From contig JAHJHI010000027.1 of NCBI GenBank assembly GCA_018824085.1, forward strand, positions 1 through 50,784: a stretch of 50,784 bases of DNA, in the 5' to 3' direction. The notes under the pieces were generated by a model. The model made no database searches. It had not been told where the DNA came from and was given only the letters and a program-made list of their open reading frames with translations. This DNA is from Gammaproteobacteria bacterium (lineage in GTDB: Bacteria > Pseudomonadota > Gammaproteobacteria > Burkholderiales > Rhodocyclaceae). The position numbers were made by a program, and so were the translations under genes. Below are positions 1 to 7,410 of the stretch, in pieces. Positions within the stretch are counted from its first letter, which is position 1. The number at the start of each line of letters is the position of its first letter.

Positions 1-189
1 GGCTTGGCGGCCGGCTTCGCGGCGGCCTTCACCGGTGCAGCCTTCTTCGCGGCGGCCTTCACCGGCGCAGCCTTCTTCGCGGCAGGCTTGGCGGCCGGCT
101 TCGCAACGGCCTTCACCGGCGCAGCCTTCTTCGCGGCAGGCTTGGCGGCCGGCTTCGCGGCGGCCTTCACCGGTGCAGCCTTCTTCGCG
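1..189. repeat. In-gene tandem repeats of the H1-like gene
   Basis: Imperfect tandem copies of a unit encoding AAKPAAKPAAKKAAPVK-like peptides fill this stretch (read on the minus strand). Units differ by single codons (GCC to GTT gives the Ala-to-Val variant) and by loss of the KPAAKP half in one copy. The array continues past the window edge. Such arrays expand and contract by replication slippage. Confidence 0.75.
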
Positions 190-299
190 GCGGGTTTTGC
201 AACCTTGGCCGCAGCCTTCGCGACTGCGCTCTTCTTCGTTACGGTTTTGCTCGGGGCATTCGCCTTCTTCGCCCCCTTCTTAGCTTCAGTTTCAGCCAT
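1..299 (-). CDS. Histone H1-like Ala/Lys-rich DNA-binding protein (partial, N-terminus only)
   Basis: The reading frame starts at the ATG complementary to 297-299, behind a strong GAGGAGAT ribosome site, and runs off the left edge, so about 99 N-terminal residues are visible. After a short head (MAETEAKKGAKKANAPSK) the protein is almost only Ala, Lys, Pro and Val, arranged as imperfect repeats of KPAAKKAAPVKA type. This composition is typical of bacterial H1-like proteins (AlgP, Bordetella BpH1, HctB type), which bind DNA without sequence preference and help compact the nucleoid. No folded domain is seen. The repeat count and C-terminus are unknown here. Repeat number in this family often varies by slippage. 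A ribosomal or other basic low-complexity protein is a less likely alternative. Confidence 0.8.
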   Translation of the reverse strand, partial: MAETEAKKGAKKANAPSKTVTKKSAVAKAAAKVAKPAAKKAAPVKAAAKPAAKPAAKKAAPVKAVAKPAAKPAAKKAAPVKAAAKKAAPVKAAAKPAAK

Positions 300-1365
300 G
301 ACTTATCTCCTCTTGGATAACAGGAATTGACAGCACCTCAGCCCTCCGGTGGCGGAAGGTCTGTTCATGACGAAGCGCGGAGGTGCGCCAGTCAGGAACA
401 CGGACAGCACATGCGCCGACAACCGTCGCATGTGTTTGCGGGACTCATGCCCGCACGGCATCCGGCGATCAGTCATCGCTCGAACACCCTGTTCGGAAAC
501 ACGTCCGTCATGCGATGCAGGACGGGTCGGTAAATTTGGATTGCGCGAGTTCAATGCGAATACCGTAAGGACGCTGCCGACCGGCCGGACTCGGTCGCAA
601 GAACTCGCTCGCCGGATGCAGTTGATGCCGCAGCCGGGATGCTGTCGACCGGCATCTGATGCCCCGCGCTGTGACCTTCCGGATTCACGGTGCGCGGACG
701 GTCGACGTCGCACTCCGGACAGAAAGCCGGACGTCCGGAAAAACCGGAAAATGACTCCTGCATGCCGATGGAATCGGGAGGAAATGTCTGACGTGAAGAT
801 GTCGTCTCAACAGACTGATTCATGGCGGAAAGTATTGCATAACCATGCAGTTTTAAAGCAACAAACCGCACAAAAGTCCAGAAGATTTGCCACGATAGAC
901 GGCGACATTAAATTCATTTGTCATTTACCGTCCACCTGCGTGAATTGCGAAGCTCCATGAAAGCGCCGCCACACGCGGCATTTGAGGACGTGCATGCTGC
1001 ATGCAGACGCGACGAAACCGGGCGGCAGGTCATCGCGCGATTGTTGTCGGCGTACAAATAAATATCGTGACGAACGGCACGGATAGTGTTTCGACCGACG
1101 GAAATGACTAGATGCAGTGTGCCACCGGCGCTGGCGGGTTCATCATCGACAACCGGTCACGACGATATCCACACGCATGCGGGCATACGCCGGTGCACTT
1201 CTTCCGCATCGATGCCGGACATGGTGCCTGGACGCCGCAACATCCGGGCCGGCACTCGCATCTCGGCGCTTCACCATCGACATGCGTTGCGTGCCCACAA
1301 CACAGCATGTTGCGATGTCGCCCGCCGCAAGTCGGCTGCGTCACGCGCGGGACACGCTCACGCAC
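300..1365. other. Long non-coding stretch between the H1-like gene and the MFS gene
   Basis: About 1,070 bases with no credible gene. Open frames here have Arg/Cys/His-rich composition, no ribosome sites and no recognisable domain. The first 30 bases hold the ribosome site of the H1-like gene. Several A/T-richer patches near 830-930 and 1050-1090 stand out from the GC-rich background and could hold promoters. No tRNA-like fold or strong terminator was recognised. Confidence 0.5.
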
Positions 1366-2637
1366 TTACCTTGATGCATCCCGCGCGACACCGCAGGCAT
1401 CGCCGGATGGCGGACGCGACGTGACGCCGCGCTCACTCCGCTGCTCGACGCGCCGGTCATGCAGCAGAGCGACGGCGCCAAGCATGCCGAGCACGCCGCC
1501 GGTGACGCAGGTTGCCGGCCAGCCTCCGAAATGCCATGCCAGCGAGCCGAGCGCCGAGCCGCCAGCCGCGCCGATGAAGTAGCCCGTCATGTAGACCGCG
1601 TTGAGGCGCGAACGCGCTTCGGCCTCAAGCTTGAACACCACGTGCTGATTGTTGATATGCACGCCCTGCAGCGCCAGATCGATCAGCAGCACCCCCGCCA
1701 GAAACCAGACAAGACTGGTCGCGCCAAGCCAGAGTGCGCACCAGCTCGACGCAATCAGCAACACCGACACGGCCGTCGTCGTCTGCACCCACCCCCGGTC
1801 CGCCAGACGCCCGGCCACGCTGGCCATCAGCGCGCCGGCCACACCGGCCAGACCGACCAGCCCGATACCCGCTTCGCTCATGCCGTGGGACGGCCCCGAC
1901 AGCAGTAACGCCATCGTCGAGAACAGCACGCTGACCGACGAGAAGGACAGCGCGCCGAGCAATGCACGGCTGCGCAGACGCGGGTGTGCGCGCAACAGCG
2001 TGTACAGCGAGCGCAAGGTGTCCGCGTAACGCACCCGCGACGGGTTGCGCGACGTCGGCAACGCGAACCACAAGGCCACCGCCACTCCCACCATGGCAAC
2101 GCCCGACACCCGGTAGATCGTCGTCCAGCCACCCCATGCCGACAGCAGGCCGGCCACGCTGCGCGCCGTCAGGATGCCGGTGAGAAGTCCGCTCATGACG
2201 ATGCCGACAGCCCGTCCGCTGCGCCGGGGGTCGGACAGGATCGCGGCCAGCGGCACGAGTATCTGCGCGGCAACCGAAAACAGCCCCGCCATCGCGATGC
2301 CCGCCGACAGCATGACGATGCCGGACGCGAATCCGCTGATGAACTGACCGGCCGCGGCGAGCAACATGAGCGTCACCGCAGCCGCACGACGCTCCAGCAT
2401 GTCGCCCAGCGGCACCAGCAGCAGAAGTCCGCACGCGTAAGCCACCTGTGCCAGCGTGACGGTCAGCGCCACGGTCGCTTCCGTGACATCGAGATCGACG
2501 GCGATCGAATGCAGCAACGGCTGGTTGAAGTAGTTGCCGCCGGCGCAAAGACCTGAGGCAACGGCCATCAACACGAGAACGGAAGTGGGTATGCCCGCCG
2601 CCTCAGCGGCGGGCGAGGATCGGAGTCGGAAAGTCAT
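1366..2637 (-). CDS. MFS transporter, likely SoxR-controlled drug or dye efflux
   Basis: A 423-residue major facilitator protein. I start it at MTFRLRSSP, because upstream codons in the frame give Arg/Cys-rich sequence. About twelve hydrophobic segments are visible, for example around GIPTSVLVLMAVASGLCAGG, VALTVTLAQVAYACGLLLLV and GIGLVGLAGVAGALMASVAG. The loop after the second or third helix (PLGDMLERR) matches the family's G-x-x-D-R-x-G-R-R-type turn. It lies 58 bases downstream of the RidA-family gene on the same strand, and both appear to be read from the SoxR-box promoter at 3168-3198. In Pseudomonas and relatives SoxR directly controls efflux pumps and MFS transporters that remove redox-active compounds. 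That is the inferred role here. The substrate cannot be read from sequence. Confidence 0.85.
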   Translation of the reverse strand: MTFRLRSSPAAEAAGIPTSVLVLMAVASGLCAGGNYFNQPLLHSIAVDLDVTEATVALTVTLAQVAYACGLLLLVPLGDMLERRAAAVTLMLLAAAGQFISGFASGIVMLSAGIAMAGLFSVAAQILVPLAAILSDPRRSGRAVGIVMSGLLTGILTARSVAGLLSAWGGWTTIYRVSGVAMVGVAVALWFALPTSRNPSRVRYADTLRSLYTLLRAHPRLRSRALLGALSFSSVSVLFSTMALLLSGPSHGMSEAGIGLVGLAGVAGALMASVAGRLADRGWVQTTTAVSVLLIASSWCALWLGATSLVWFLAGVLLIDLALQGVHINNQHVVFKLEAEARSRLNAVYMTGYFIGAAGGSALGSLAWHFGGWPATCVTGGVLGMLGAVALLHDRRVEQRSERGVTSRPPSGDACGVARDASR

Positions 2638-2695
2638 CAGCGGGACAGGCGGAAAATGGTGTGAGCGGGCAGGCGATGCGCGATGCGCGATGCCG

Positions 2696-3139
2696 TCATC
2701 GTGAAGGCACGATGGCTGTCGCATCGATCTCGAACAGCATGCCATCAAGCGCCAGGCGCGGCACCGGCACAAGCGTACATGCGGGAGCCGGCGCGTCGCC
2801 CCACATGCCGCGCAACGCGCCCGCAAGAACAGCGAGGCGTTCGTGCGAATGATCGACGACCAGGGCTGTGAGCTTGACCACATGCTTCGGCATCGCGTCG
2901 GCCGCCTCGAGTGCGACGGCAAGATTGGCCAAAGCCTGCGCGACCTGCAGTGCAAAGTCGGCAGGCAGTTCGCCGTCGCGGTGCTCGCCGCCCTGCCCCG
3001 CTATATATATGAGGCGTGCCGGCGTCCGGGCCGTAACCACGTGCGTGTATCCATTGGCCGCAGGGTCGTACAGATCGGGCGGATTGATGAACCGGTGGCG
3101 CGTAGCGTCGACGGTGCGCGCGTCGTTGATGTCGGTCAT
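2696..3139 (-). CDS. RidA/YjgF/UK114-family protein without the catalytic Arg
   Basis: A 147-residue RidA-family protein started at MTDINDART. Classic members hydrolyse reactive enamine/imine intermediates from PLP enzymes and act as cytosolic trimers. The body matches the family: YIAGQGG in the middle, ALANLAVALEAADA, and a C-terminal LFEIDATAIV corresponding to the usual IEIEAIA strand. In active RidA an Arg sits just before the conserved Ser/Thr-Cys (ARSC in E. coli). Here the place reads APACT, so the Arg looks replaced. This suggests one of the Rid subgroups that lack imine deaminase activity. It is the first gene behind the SoxR-box promoter and precedes the MFS gene, so it may work in the same redox-drug response. 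Confidence 0.85.
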   Translation of the reverse strand: MTDINDARTVDATRHRFINPPDLYDPAANGYTHVVTARTPARLIYIAGQGGEHRDGELPADFALQVAQALANLAVALEAADAMPKHVVKLTALVVDHSHERLAVLAGALRGMWGDAPAPACTLVPVPRLALDGMLFEIDATAIVPSR

Positions 3140-3167
3140 GGGAAGGCAGGGTGATGAAAGGCGTTGT

Positions 3168-3198
3168 AGCATCAGACCTCAACCATGCTTCAGGTCAA
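3168..3198 (-). promoter_or_regulatory. SoxR-box promoter for the RidA-MFS operon, next to soxR
   Basis: On the minus strand TTGACC (3193-3198) and GATGCT (3168-3173) are separated by 19 bases, the long spacer typical of MerR-family-activated promoters. Centred in the spacer is the imperfect palindrome ACCTCAACCATGCTTCAGGT (3176-3195), with 8 of 10 paired positions and ACCT/AGGT ends as in the SoxR consensus. The start of soxR lies 50 bases away on the other strand, so the same box may serve autoregulation. Confidence 0.75.
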
Positions 3199-3244
3199 GC
3201 GCCTGCGCCCGCTCGGATCAGCAGCCCGCCCCGGCCGTTTCCCC

Positions 3245-3703
3245 ATGACCCGTCTCCGCAAGAAAACCGGCGCGACGCCGGTGCTTACCGTCGGCGAAGT
3301 CGCCGCCCGCAGTGGCCTGGCCGTGTCCGCGCTGCACTTCTACGAGGCGCGTGGCCTGATCAGCAGCGTACGCAACGCGGGCAACCAGCGGCGCTATCCG
3401 CGTTCCGTGCTGCGTCGCGTCGCCGTCATCAAGATCGCGCAGCGCATGGGCATTTCGCTTGCCGACATTTCGGCTGCGCTGAAATCGCTGCCTGACGAAC
3501 GCACGCCAACCGTGACCGACTGGCGCCGTCTGTCGGCGCGCTGGAAAACGGATCTGGACGAACGCATCAGGATGCTTCTGCAGTTGCGCGACCAGCTCGA
3601 CGGTTGCATCGGATGCGGCTGCCTGTCGCTCAAGGCTTGTCCGCTGCGAAACGCGCAGGACGCGCTGGCCAGCCAGGGCGCCGGGCCGCACTTCGACAGC
3701 TGA
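3245..3703 (+). CDS. soxR: Redox-sensitive transcriptional activator SoxR
   Basis: A 152-residue MerR-family regulator. The N-terminal helix-turn-helix reads [21 protein letters not shown], continuing with the strongly conserved GNQRRYPR wing, followed by a dimerisation helix and a C-terminal cluster CIGCGC...C that fits the C-X2-C-X-C-X5-C ligands of the SoxR [2Fe-2S] centre. Oxidation of that centre switches on target promoters. I start at MTRLRKK, whose length to the HTH matches E. coli SoxR. An in-frame ATG at 3185 would place the start inside the SoxR box and is disfavoured. Neither start has a clear ribosome site. The divergent RidA-MFS operon is the obvious target. No soxS is adjacent, as expected outside the enterics. 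Confidence 0.93.
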   Translation: MTRLRKKTGATPVLTVGEVAARSGLAVSALHFYEARGLISSVRNAGNQRRYPRSVLRRVAVIKIAQRMGISLADISAALKSLPDERTPTVTDWRRLSARWKTDLDERIRMLLQLRDQLDGCIGCGCLSLKACPLRNAQDALASQGAGPHFDS

Positions 3704-3707
3704 CTGG

Positions 3708-5804
3708 CTACTGCCACATTGCCCGCATCTTCGCCGCGATGTCGATGCGAGCCTGCGCGACCGACATCACCGGCCCGGCGTCCGCGTCGACACATGGCCA
3801 GCTCCTGCCCTCGAAGCAGTCGAGCAGGCGGTTCGGAATGAAGCGCGTGCGCCCGGCATATACGTGGCGATCGCCCGTGGATGACTGCCCGGTCACGTAG
3901 AAGCGCTGCGGCAGCAGCAGTTCGAGGTGGTCCTTCGCGCGCGTCATCGCGACGTAGAGCAGGCGGCGTTCCTCCTCGATCTCGGCTTCGGTGCCGGTCG
4001 ACATTTCCGACGGGATGCAACCGTCGACGACGTTGAGCACGGACACCGCCGACCACTCCCGCCCCTTGGCCGAGTGGATCGTCGACAGGATCAGATAGTC
4101 TTCGTCGAGCAAGGGCACGCCCGGCTGGTCACTGGTGACTTCCGGCGGATCGAGTGTCAGCTCCGTCAGGAAGCGCTCGCGCCCCGGATAGGTCGACGCG
4201 AGCCGCGCGAGTTGCTGGATGTCGGCCAGGCGCACCGCTGCGTCTTCGTACAGCCGCTCCATCTGCGCCTCGTACCACTGCGCCACCTGCTCCGCCGTCA
4301 TCGGCCAGGGAGCGCCCGGCGCGCCGGCGGATTCGACCAGCCGCGCGAACTCGTCCCAGGCCGCACGCATGCCGTCAGGCACCGGCTGTTCGGCGAGCAA
4401 CGCGGCACCCGGCGGCGCGGTCTGGAGATTGTCCAGGATGCGTGCCGCCGTCTTCGGCCCCATGCCGTGCAGCAACTGCATCGCGCGGAATCCCGACACG
4501 CGGTCGCGCAGGTTCTGCGACCAGCGCAGGATGGCCAGCAGGTCCTTCACGTGCGCCGCTTCGAGAAATTTGAGGCCGCCGAACTTCACGAACGGAATGT
4601 TCCGCCGCGTCAGTTCGATCTCGACCCGCAGGCTGTGGTGCGACGTGCGGAACAGCACCGCCTGCGACTTCAGCCGGACACCTCCCTCGCGCCGCGCAAG
4701 TATCTGCTCGACGACGAAAGCCGCCTGGTCCGCGTCGTCGCGCACCGACACCAGAAGCGGCTTCTGCGTGCCGGTGCGCGCGCTCCACAGGTTCTTGCTG
4801 AAGCACTCGCCCGCTTCGCCGATGACGCGGTTCGCGGCATCGAGTATCGGCGGCGTGGAGCGGTAGTTGCGCGCCAGCGTGACGCGCATCGCCGCCGGTT
4901 CGAACAGCGCCGGAAAGTCGAGGATGTTGCGCACCGTCGCGCCGCGGAAGCTGTAGATGGACTGCGCGTCGTCGCCCACCACAGTGAGGCCTCGGCCGTC
5001 CGGCTTGATGGATAGCAGGATGCCGGCCTGCAGGCGGTTGGTGTCCTGGTATTCATCCACCAGCACGTGCGTGAAGCGGGCGCCGAGTTCGCGTGCGATG
5101 GCCGGTTCCGCCGCCATCTGCGCCCAGTAGAGCAGCAGATCATCGTAGTCCAGCACCTGCTGCGCCTGCTTGGCTTCGACATAGGCGCGGAACAGCGCCT
5201 TCAGGTCGGCCTCCCATTCCGCGCACCAGGGAAAGCTCGACTGCAGTACCTCCACCAGCGGCGACTGCGTATTGACGGCGGCCGAGTAGATCGCGAGGCA
5301 GGTACCCTTGAGCGGGAAGCGCTTCGCCTTCGACGACAGTCCCAGTTCGTGGCGCACCAGATTCATCAGGTCGCCGGAATCCTCGCGGTCGTGGATGGTG
5401 AACGCCGGGTCGAGGCCGATGCGCCCTGCGTACTCGCGCAGCAGGCGCGCGCCGACGCCGTGGAAGGTGCCGGACCAGGCAAAGCCGCCGCTCGCCAGCG
5501 TCGCCAGTCGCGGCGACACCTGCGCGACGATGCGCTGCACGCGGCGCGTCATTTCGTCCGCCGCGCGGCGCGAGAAAGTCAGCAGCAGCAACGCATCCGG
5601 CTGCACGCCATGTACCAGCAGATGCGCGACCCGATGCGCCAGCGTGTTCGTCTTGCCGGTGCCGGCACCTGCGATCACCAGCAGCGGCCCGGCGACCTCT
5701 CCGGTTGCGACGCCATAAGTCACCGCCTCGCGCTGGGCTTCGTTCAGCGCGGCAAGATAGTCGGTCGGAGCCAGCGATGCGGGCGGGGTCGTGGTGTCGG
5801 ACAT
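3708..5804 (-). CDS. UvrD/Rep-family superfamily 1 ATP-dependent DNA helicase
   Basis: A 698-residue 3'-5' helicase started at MSDTTTPPAS. Motifs appear in the usual order: Q-motif LNEAQREAV, Walker A AGAGTGKT (residues 45-52), LTFSRRAADEM (Ia), VLVDEYQDTN (II), VVGDDAQSIYSFRGA (III), ARNYRST (IV), STIHSAKGREW (V) and EERRLLYVAMTRAKDHLELL (VI). These establish an ATP-driven translocase of the UvrD/PcrA/Rep group used in repair and removal of replication blocks. It is a little shorter than typical UvrD (about 720), without the extended C-terminal polymerase-binding tail. It ends 4 bases from the convergent soxR stop. No partner gene is adjacent, so which paralogue this is cannot be said. Confidence 0.93.
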   Translation of the reverse strand: MSDTTTPPASLAPTDYLAALNEAQREAVTYGVATGEVAGPLLVIAGAGTGKTNTLAHRVAHLLVHGVQPDALLLLTFSRRAADEMTRRVQRIVAQVSPRLATLASGGFAWSGTFHGVGARLLREYAGRIGLDPAFTIHDREDSGDLMNLVRHELGLSSKAKRFPLKGTCLAIYSAAVNTQSPLVEVLQSSFPWCAEWEADLKALFRAYVEAKQAQQVLDYDDLLLYWAQMAAEPAIARELGARFTHVLVDEYQDTNRLQAGILLSIKPDGRGLTVVGDDAQSIYSFRGATVRNILDFPALFEPAAMRVTLARNYRSTPPILDAANRVIGEAGECFSKNLWSARTGTQKPLLVSVRDDADQAAFVVEQILARREGGVRLKSQAVLFRTSHHSLRVEIELTRRNIPFVKFGGLKFLEAAHVKDLLAILRWSQNLRDRVSGFRAMQLLHGMGPKTAARILDNLQTAPPGAALLAEQPVPDGMRAAWDEFARLVESAGAPGAPWPMTAEQVAQWYEAQMERLYEDAAVRLADIQQLARLASTYPGRERFLTELTLDPPEVTSDQPGVPLLDEDYLILSTIHSAKGREWSAVSVLNVVDGCIPSEMSTGTEAEIEEERRLLYVAMTRAKDHLELLLPQRFYVTGQSSTGDRHVYAGRTRFIPNRLLDCFEGRSWPCVDADAGPVMSVAQARIDIAAKMRAMWQ

Positions 5805-6010
5805 GGGTCGAAAGGCGTGCGCGGTAACTGGACAAATATACAGCAGCCAGCGTTCAGGCCTTCGCGCGAAAACGCCCGTTCCGGCGCAGGGCAACGGGAA
5901 CCGAAGCCCTGTTTCCGGAGCACGGCGGACAGGCCTCCCATCCGGTGCAGCACGGCAACGGCAGCACGCCCGCCGCACGCCCGCACGCTGAGCGCGTTCC
6001 TCGAAACCGC

Positions 6011-6042
6011 TCAGGCACCGGCTGCATGCAGCCGGTGCCTGA
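6011..6042 (-). terminator. Perfect 32-bp palindrome overlapping the end of cbpM
   Basis: TCAGGCACCGGCTGCA is followed directly by its exact reverse complement, giving a 16-bp perfect dyad. It contains the cbpM stop codon and encodes the last Leu-His-Ala-Ala-Gly-Ala residues. Read leftwards the RNA would fold a very stable hairpin followed by GCGGTTTCG. This suits a terminator or mRNA 3'-end stabiliser for cbpA-cbpM, although a uridine run is lacking. Confidence 0.5.
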
Positions 6043-6319
6043 GCTGGTGCACTTCCTCGATCAGGTCGACCACGAGCGCAGCCAGTTCGGGGTTGGCGTC
6101 GAAATCCCGCTCGGTCACGACGAGGCGGCGCGCGCGCAGCAGCTCCGCGCTGGCGAAGCGCCATTGCGTCGGCGGCTGTGACGGCTCGCCGCACAGATAG
6201 CCCGCTTCCACCCGCTCGATGATCCAGCGCGGCTCGGTGGCGCAGGCCTGCGCCAGTTCGTCCACGGTGAGGCAGACATCGTCCAGCAGCGCGCCGGTCA
6301 GAATGTCATCGTGTGTCAT
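6011..6319 (-). CDS. cbpM: Chaperone modulator CbpM
   Basis: A 102-residue protein with the CbpM pattern: an N-terminal MerR-like helix-turn-helix (VCLTVDELAQACATEPRWIIERVEAGYL) and a C-terminal helix with heptad hydrophobics (LAALVVDLIEEVHQLRHRL). CbpM binds the J-domain of CbpA and inhibits both its DnaK co-chaperone and DNA-binding activity. The gene begins 3 bases after the cbpA stop, so the two are translationally coupled. Its last codons lie inside a perfect 32-bp palindrome, which probably forms the operon's 3' hairpin. Confidence 0.9.
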   Translation of the reverse strand: MTHDDILTGALLDDVCLTVDELAQACATEPRWIIERVEAGYLCGEPSQPPTQWRFASAELLRARRLVVTERDFDANPELAALVVDLIEEVHQLRHRLHAAGA

Positions 6320-6322
6320 CGC

Positions 6323-7240
6323 TCATGCTCCCGTCGTGCGGCGCGGATCGAAGGCCATCTCGCGCGCCATGGTTTCGTAGAGGCGACGTGCGCTGTCGCT
6401 GTCGGCCGGAGGCAATACGACCTCCAGCACGACGTAGAGATCGCCCGGCGGATCACCCGGAATGCCACGCCCCTTCAGGCGCAGCTTGCGTCCCGCCTGC
6501 GAGCCGGCGGGCACCTGCAGCGTCACCGGCCCCGACGGTGTGGGCGTGTCGATCGGGCCGCCAAGCGCGGCTTCCCACGGTGTGACCGGAACCGTTTCGT
6601 ACACATCCCGGCCATCGATGCGATAGCGCGGGTCGGGCGTGAATCTGATCTCCAGATACAGGTCGCCGGCCGGACCGCCGCCGATGCCCGGATCGCCCTG
6701 CCCGCCCAGACGGATCTGCTGCCCTTCCTTCACGCCCTTGGGGATGCGCACGTTCAGCGTGTGCTCCTGCAGCACGACGCGGCCCTGCCCGTCCGCCTGC
6801 GGCCGGCGCAGGCTGATGGTCCGGCTGGCGCCGTCATAGGCGTCGCGCAGGTCGATCCGTATCCGCGCGTGGCGGTCCTCGCCGCGCATGCGGAACTGCC
6901 CCGCGCGGCCGCTGCGGCCACGGCCGAACAGGTTCTCGAAGAAATCCCCGCTGTCCGCGCCGCCCCCCGGAAACTCGAAGCCGGCGTCCCAGTCCGGCGG
7001 CGGGCGGAACGGCTGGCCGGCCTGCTGCCCGCTGCCCACCTGGTCGTAGAGTGCGCGTTTTTCCGGGTCGGACAGCACCGCATTGGCCTCGTTGACCTCC
7101 TGCATGCGGGCTTCCGCATCCGGCTCCTTGCTGACGTCCGGGTGGTATTTGCGCGCCAGCTTGCGATACGCCTTCTTGATGTCGTCCGCAGAGGCGGTCT
7201 TGTCTATGCCGAGCGTCCGGTAATAGTCCTTGAATTCCAC
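6323..7240 (-). CDS. cbpA: Curved DNA-binding protein CbpA (DnaJ-type co-chaperone)
   Basis: A 305-residue class II J-domain protein. The J-domain occupies residues 1-68 ([22 protein letters not shown]) with the HPD signature in [11 protein letters not shown] Gly/Phe-rich linker with [18 protein letters not shown] follows, then two DnaJ C-terminal beta domains ([31 protein letters not shown] near the end). The DnaJ zinc-finger CxxCxGxG repeats are absent, as expected for CbpA. It stimulates DnaK ATPase and binds curved DNA in stationary phase. Its modulator cbpM follows directly. Confidence 0.93.
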   Translation of the reverse strand: MEFKDYYRTLGIDKTASADDIKKAYRKLARKYHPDVSKEPDAEARMQEVNEANAVLSDPEKRALYDQVGSGQQAGQPFRPPPDWDAGFEFPGGGADSGDFFENLFGRGRSGRAGQFRMRGEDRHARIRIDLRDAYDGASRTISLRRPQADGQGRVVLQEHTLNVRIPKGVKEGQQIRLGGQGDPGIGGGPAGDLYLEIRFTPDPRYRIDGRDVYETVPVTPWEAALGGPIDTPTPSGPVTLQVPAGSQAGRKLRLKGRGIPGDPPGDLYVVLEVVLPPADSDSARRLYETMAREMAFDPRRTTGA

Positions 7241-7276
7241 GTGTGCGTGCTCCGGTTTGCGTTGTCATGTCGCGCG

Positions 7277-7317
7277 AGGGCGCAGCGCCCTCCGCTTGCG
7301 CGCACGGCGCGCAAGCG
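7277..7317 (-). terminator. Paired hairpins after the fec-type iron operon
   Basis: Two adjacent dyads lie between the stop of the PepSY gene and the start of cbpA: AGGGCGC-A-GCGCCCT (7277-7291) and CGCTTGCGCGC-ACG-GCGCGCAAGCG (7293-7317). They could end transcription of the leftward iron-uptake operon before cbpA. No long T-run follows, so factor-independent termination is uncertain. Confidence 0.45.
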
Positions 7318-7410
7318 CGTCAACTGAAAGTATGCGCGCTCCGGTAGATCACAAGCACCCGCACGGGACGCGCGGACCGTCCCGCTGCCGCTCACGCCCT
7401 GCAGTCGGTG

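Noticed and set aside
1-330. Ala/Phe-rich frame on the plus strand at the left edge, and the thought of a CRISPR-like array
   Set aside because: It is the reverse reading of the Ala/Lys H1-like gene; the repeats are in-frame codon repeats without unique spacers.
349-960. A 203-residue frame in the first long gap
   Set aside because: Arg/Cys/Ser-rich, no ribosome site and no family resemblance.
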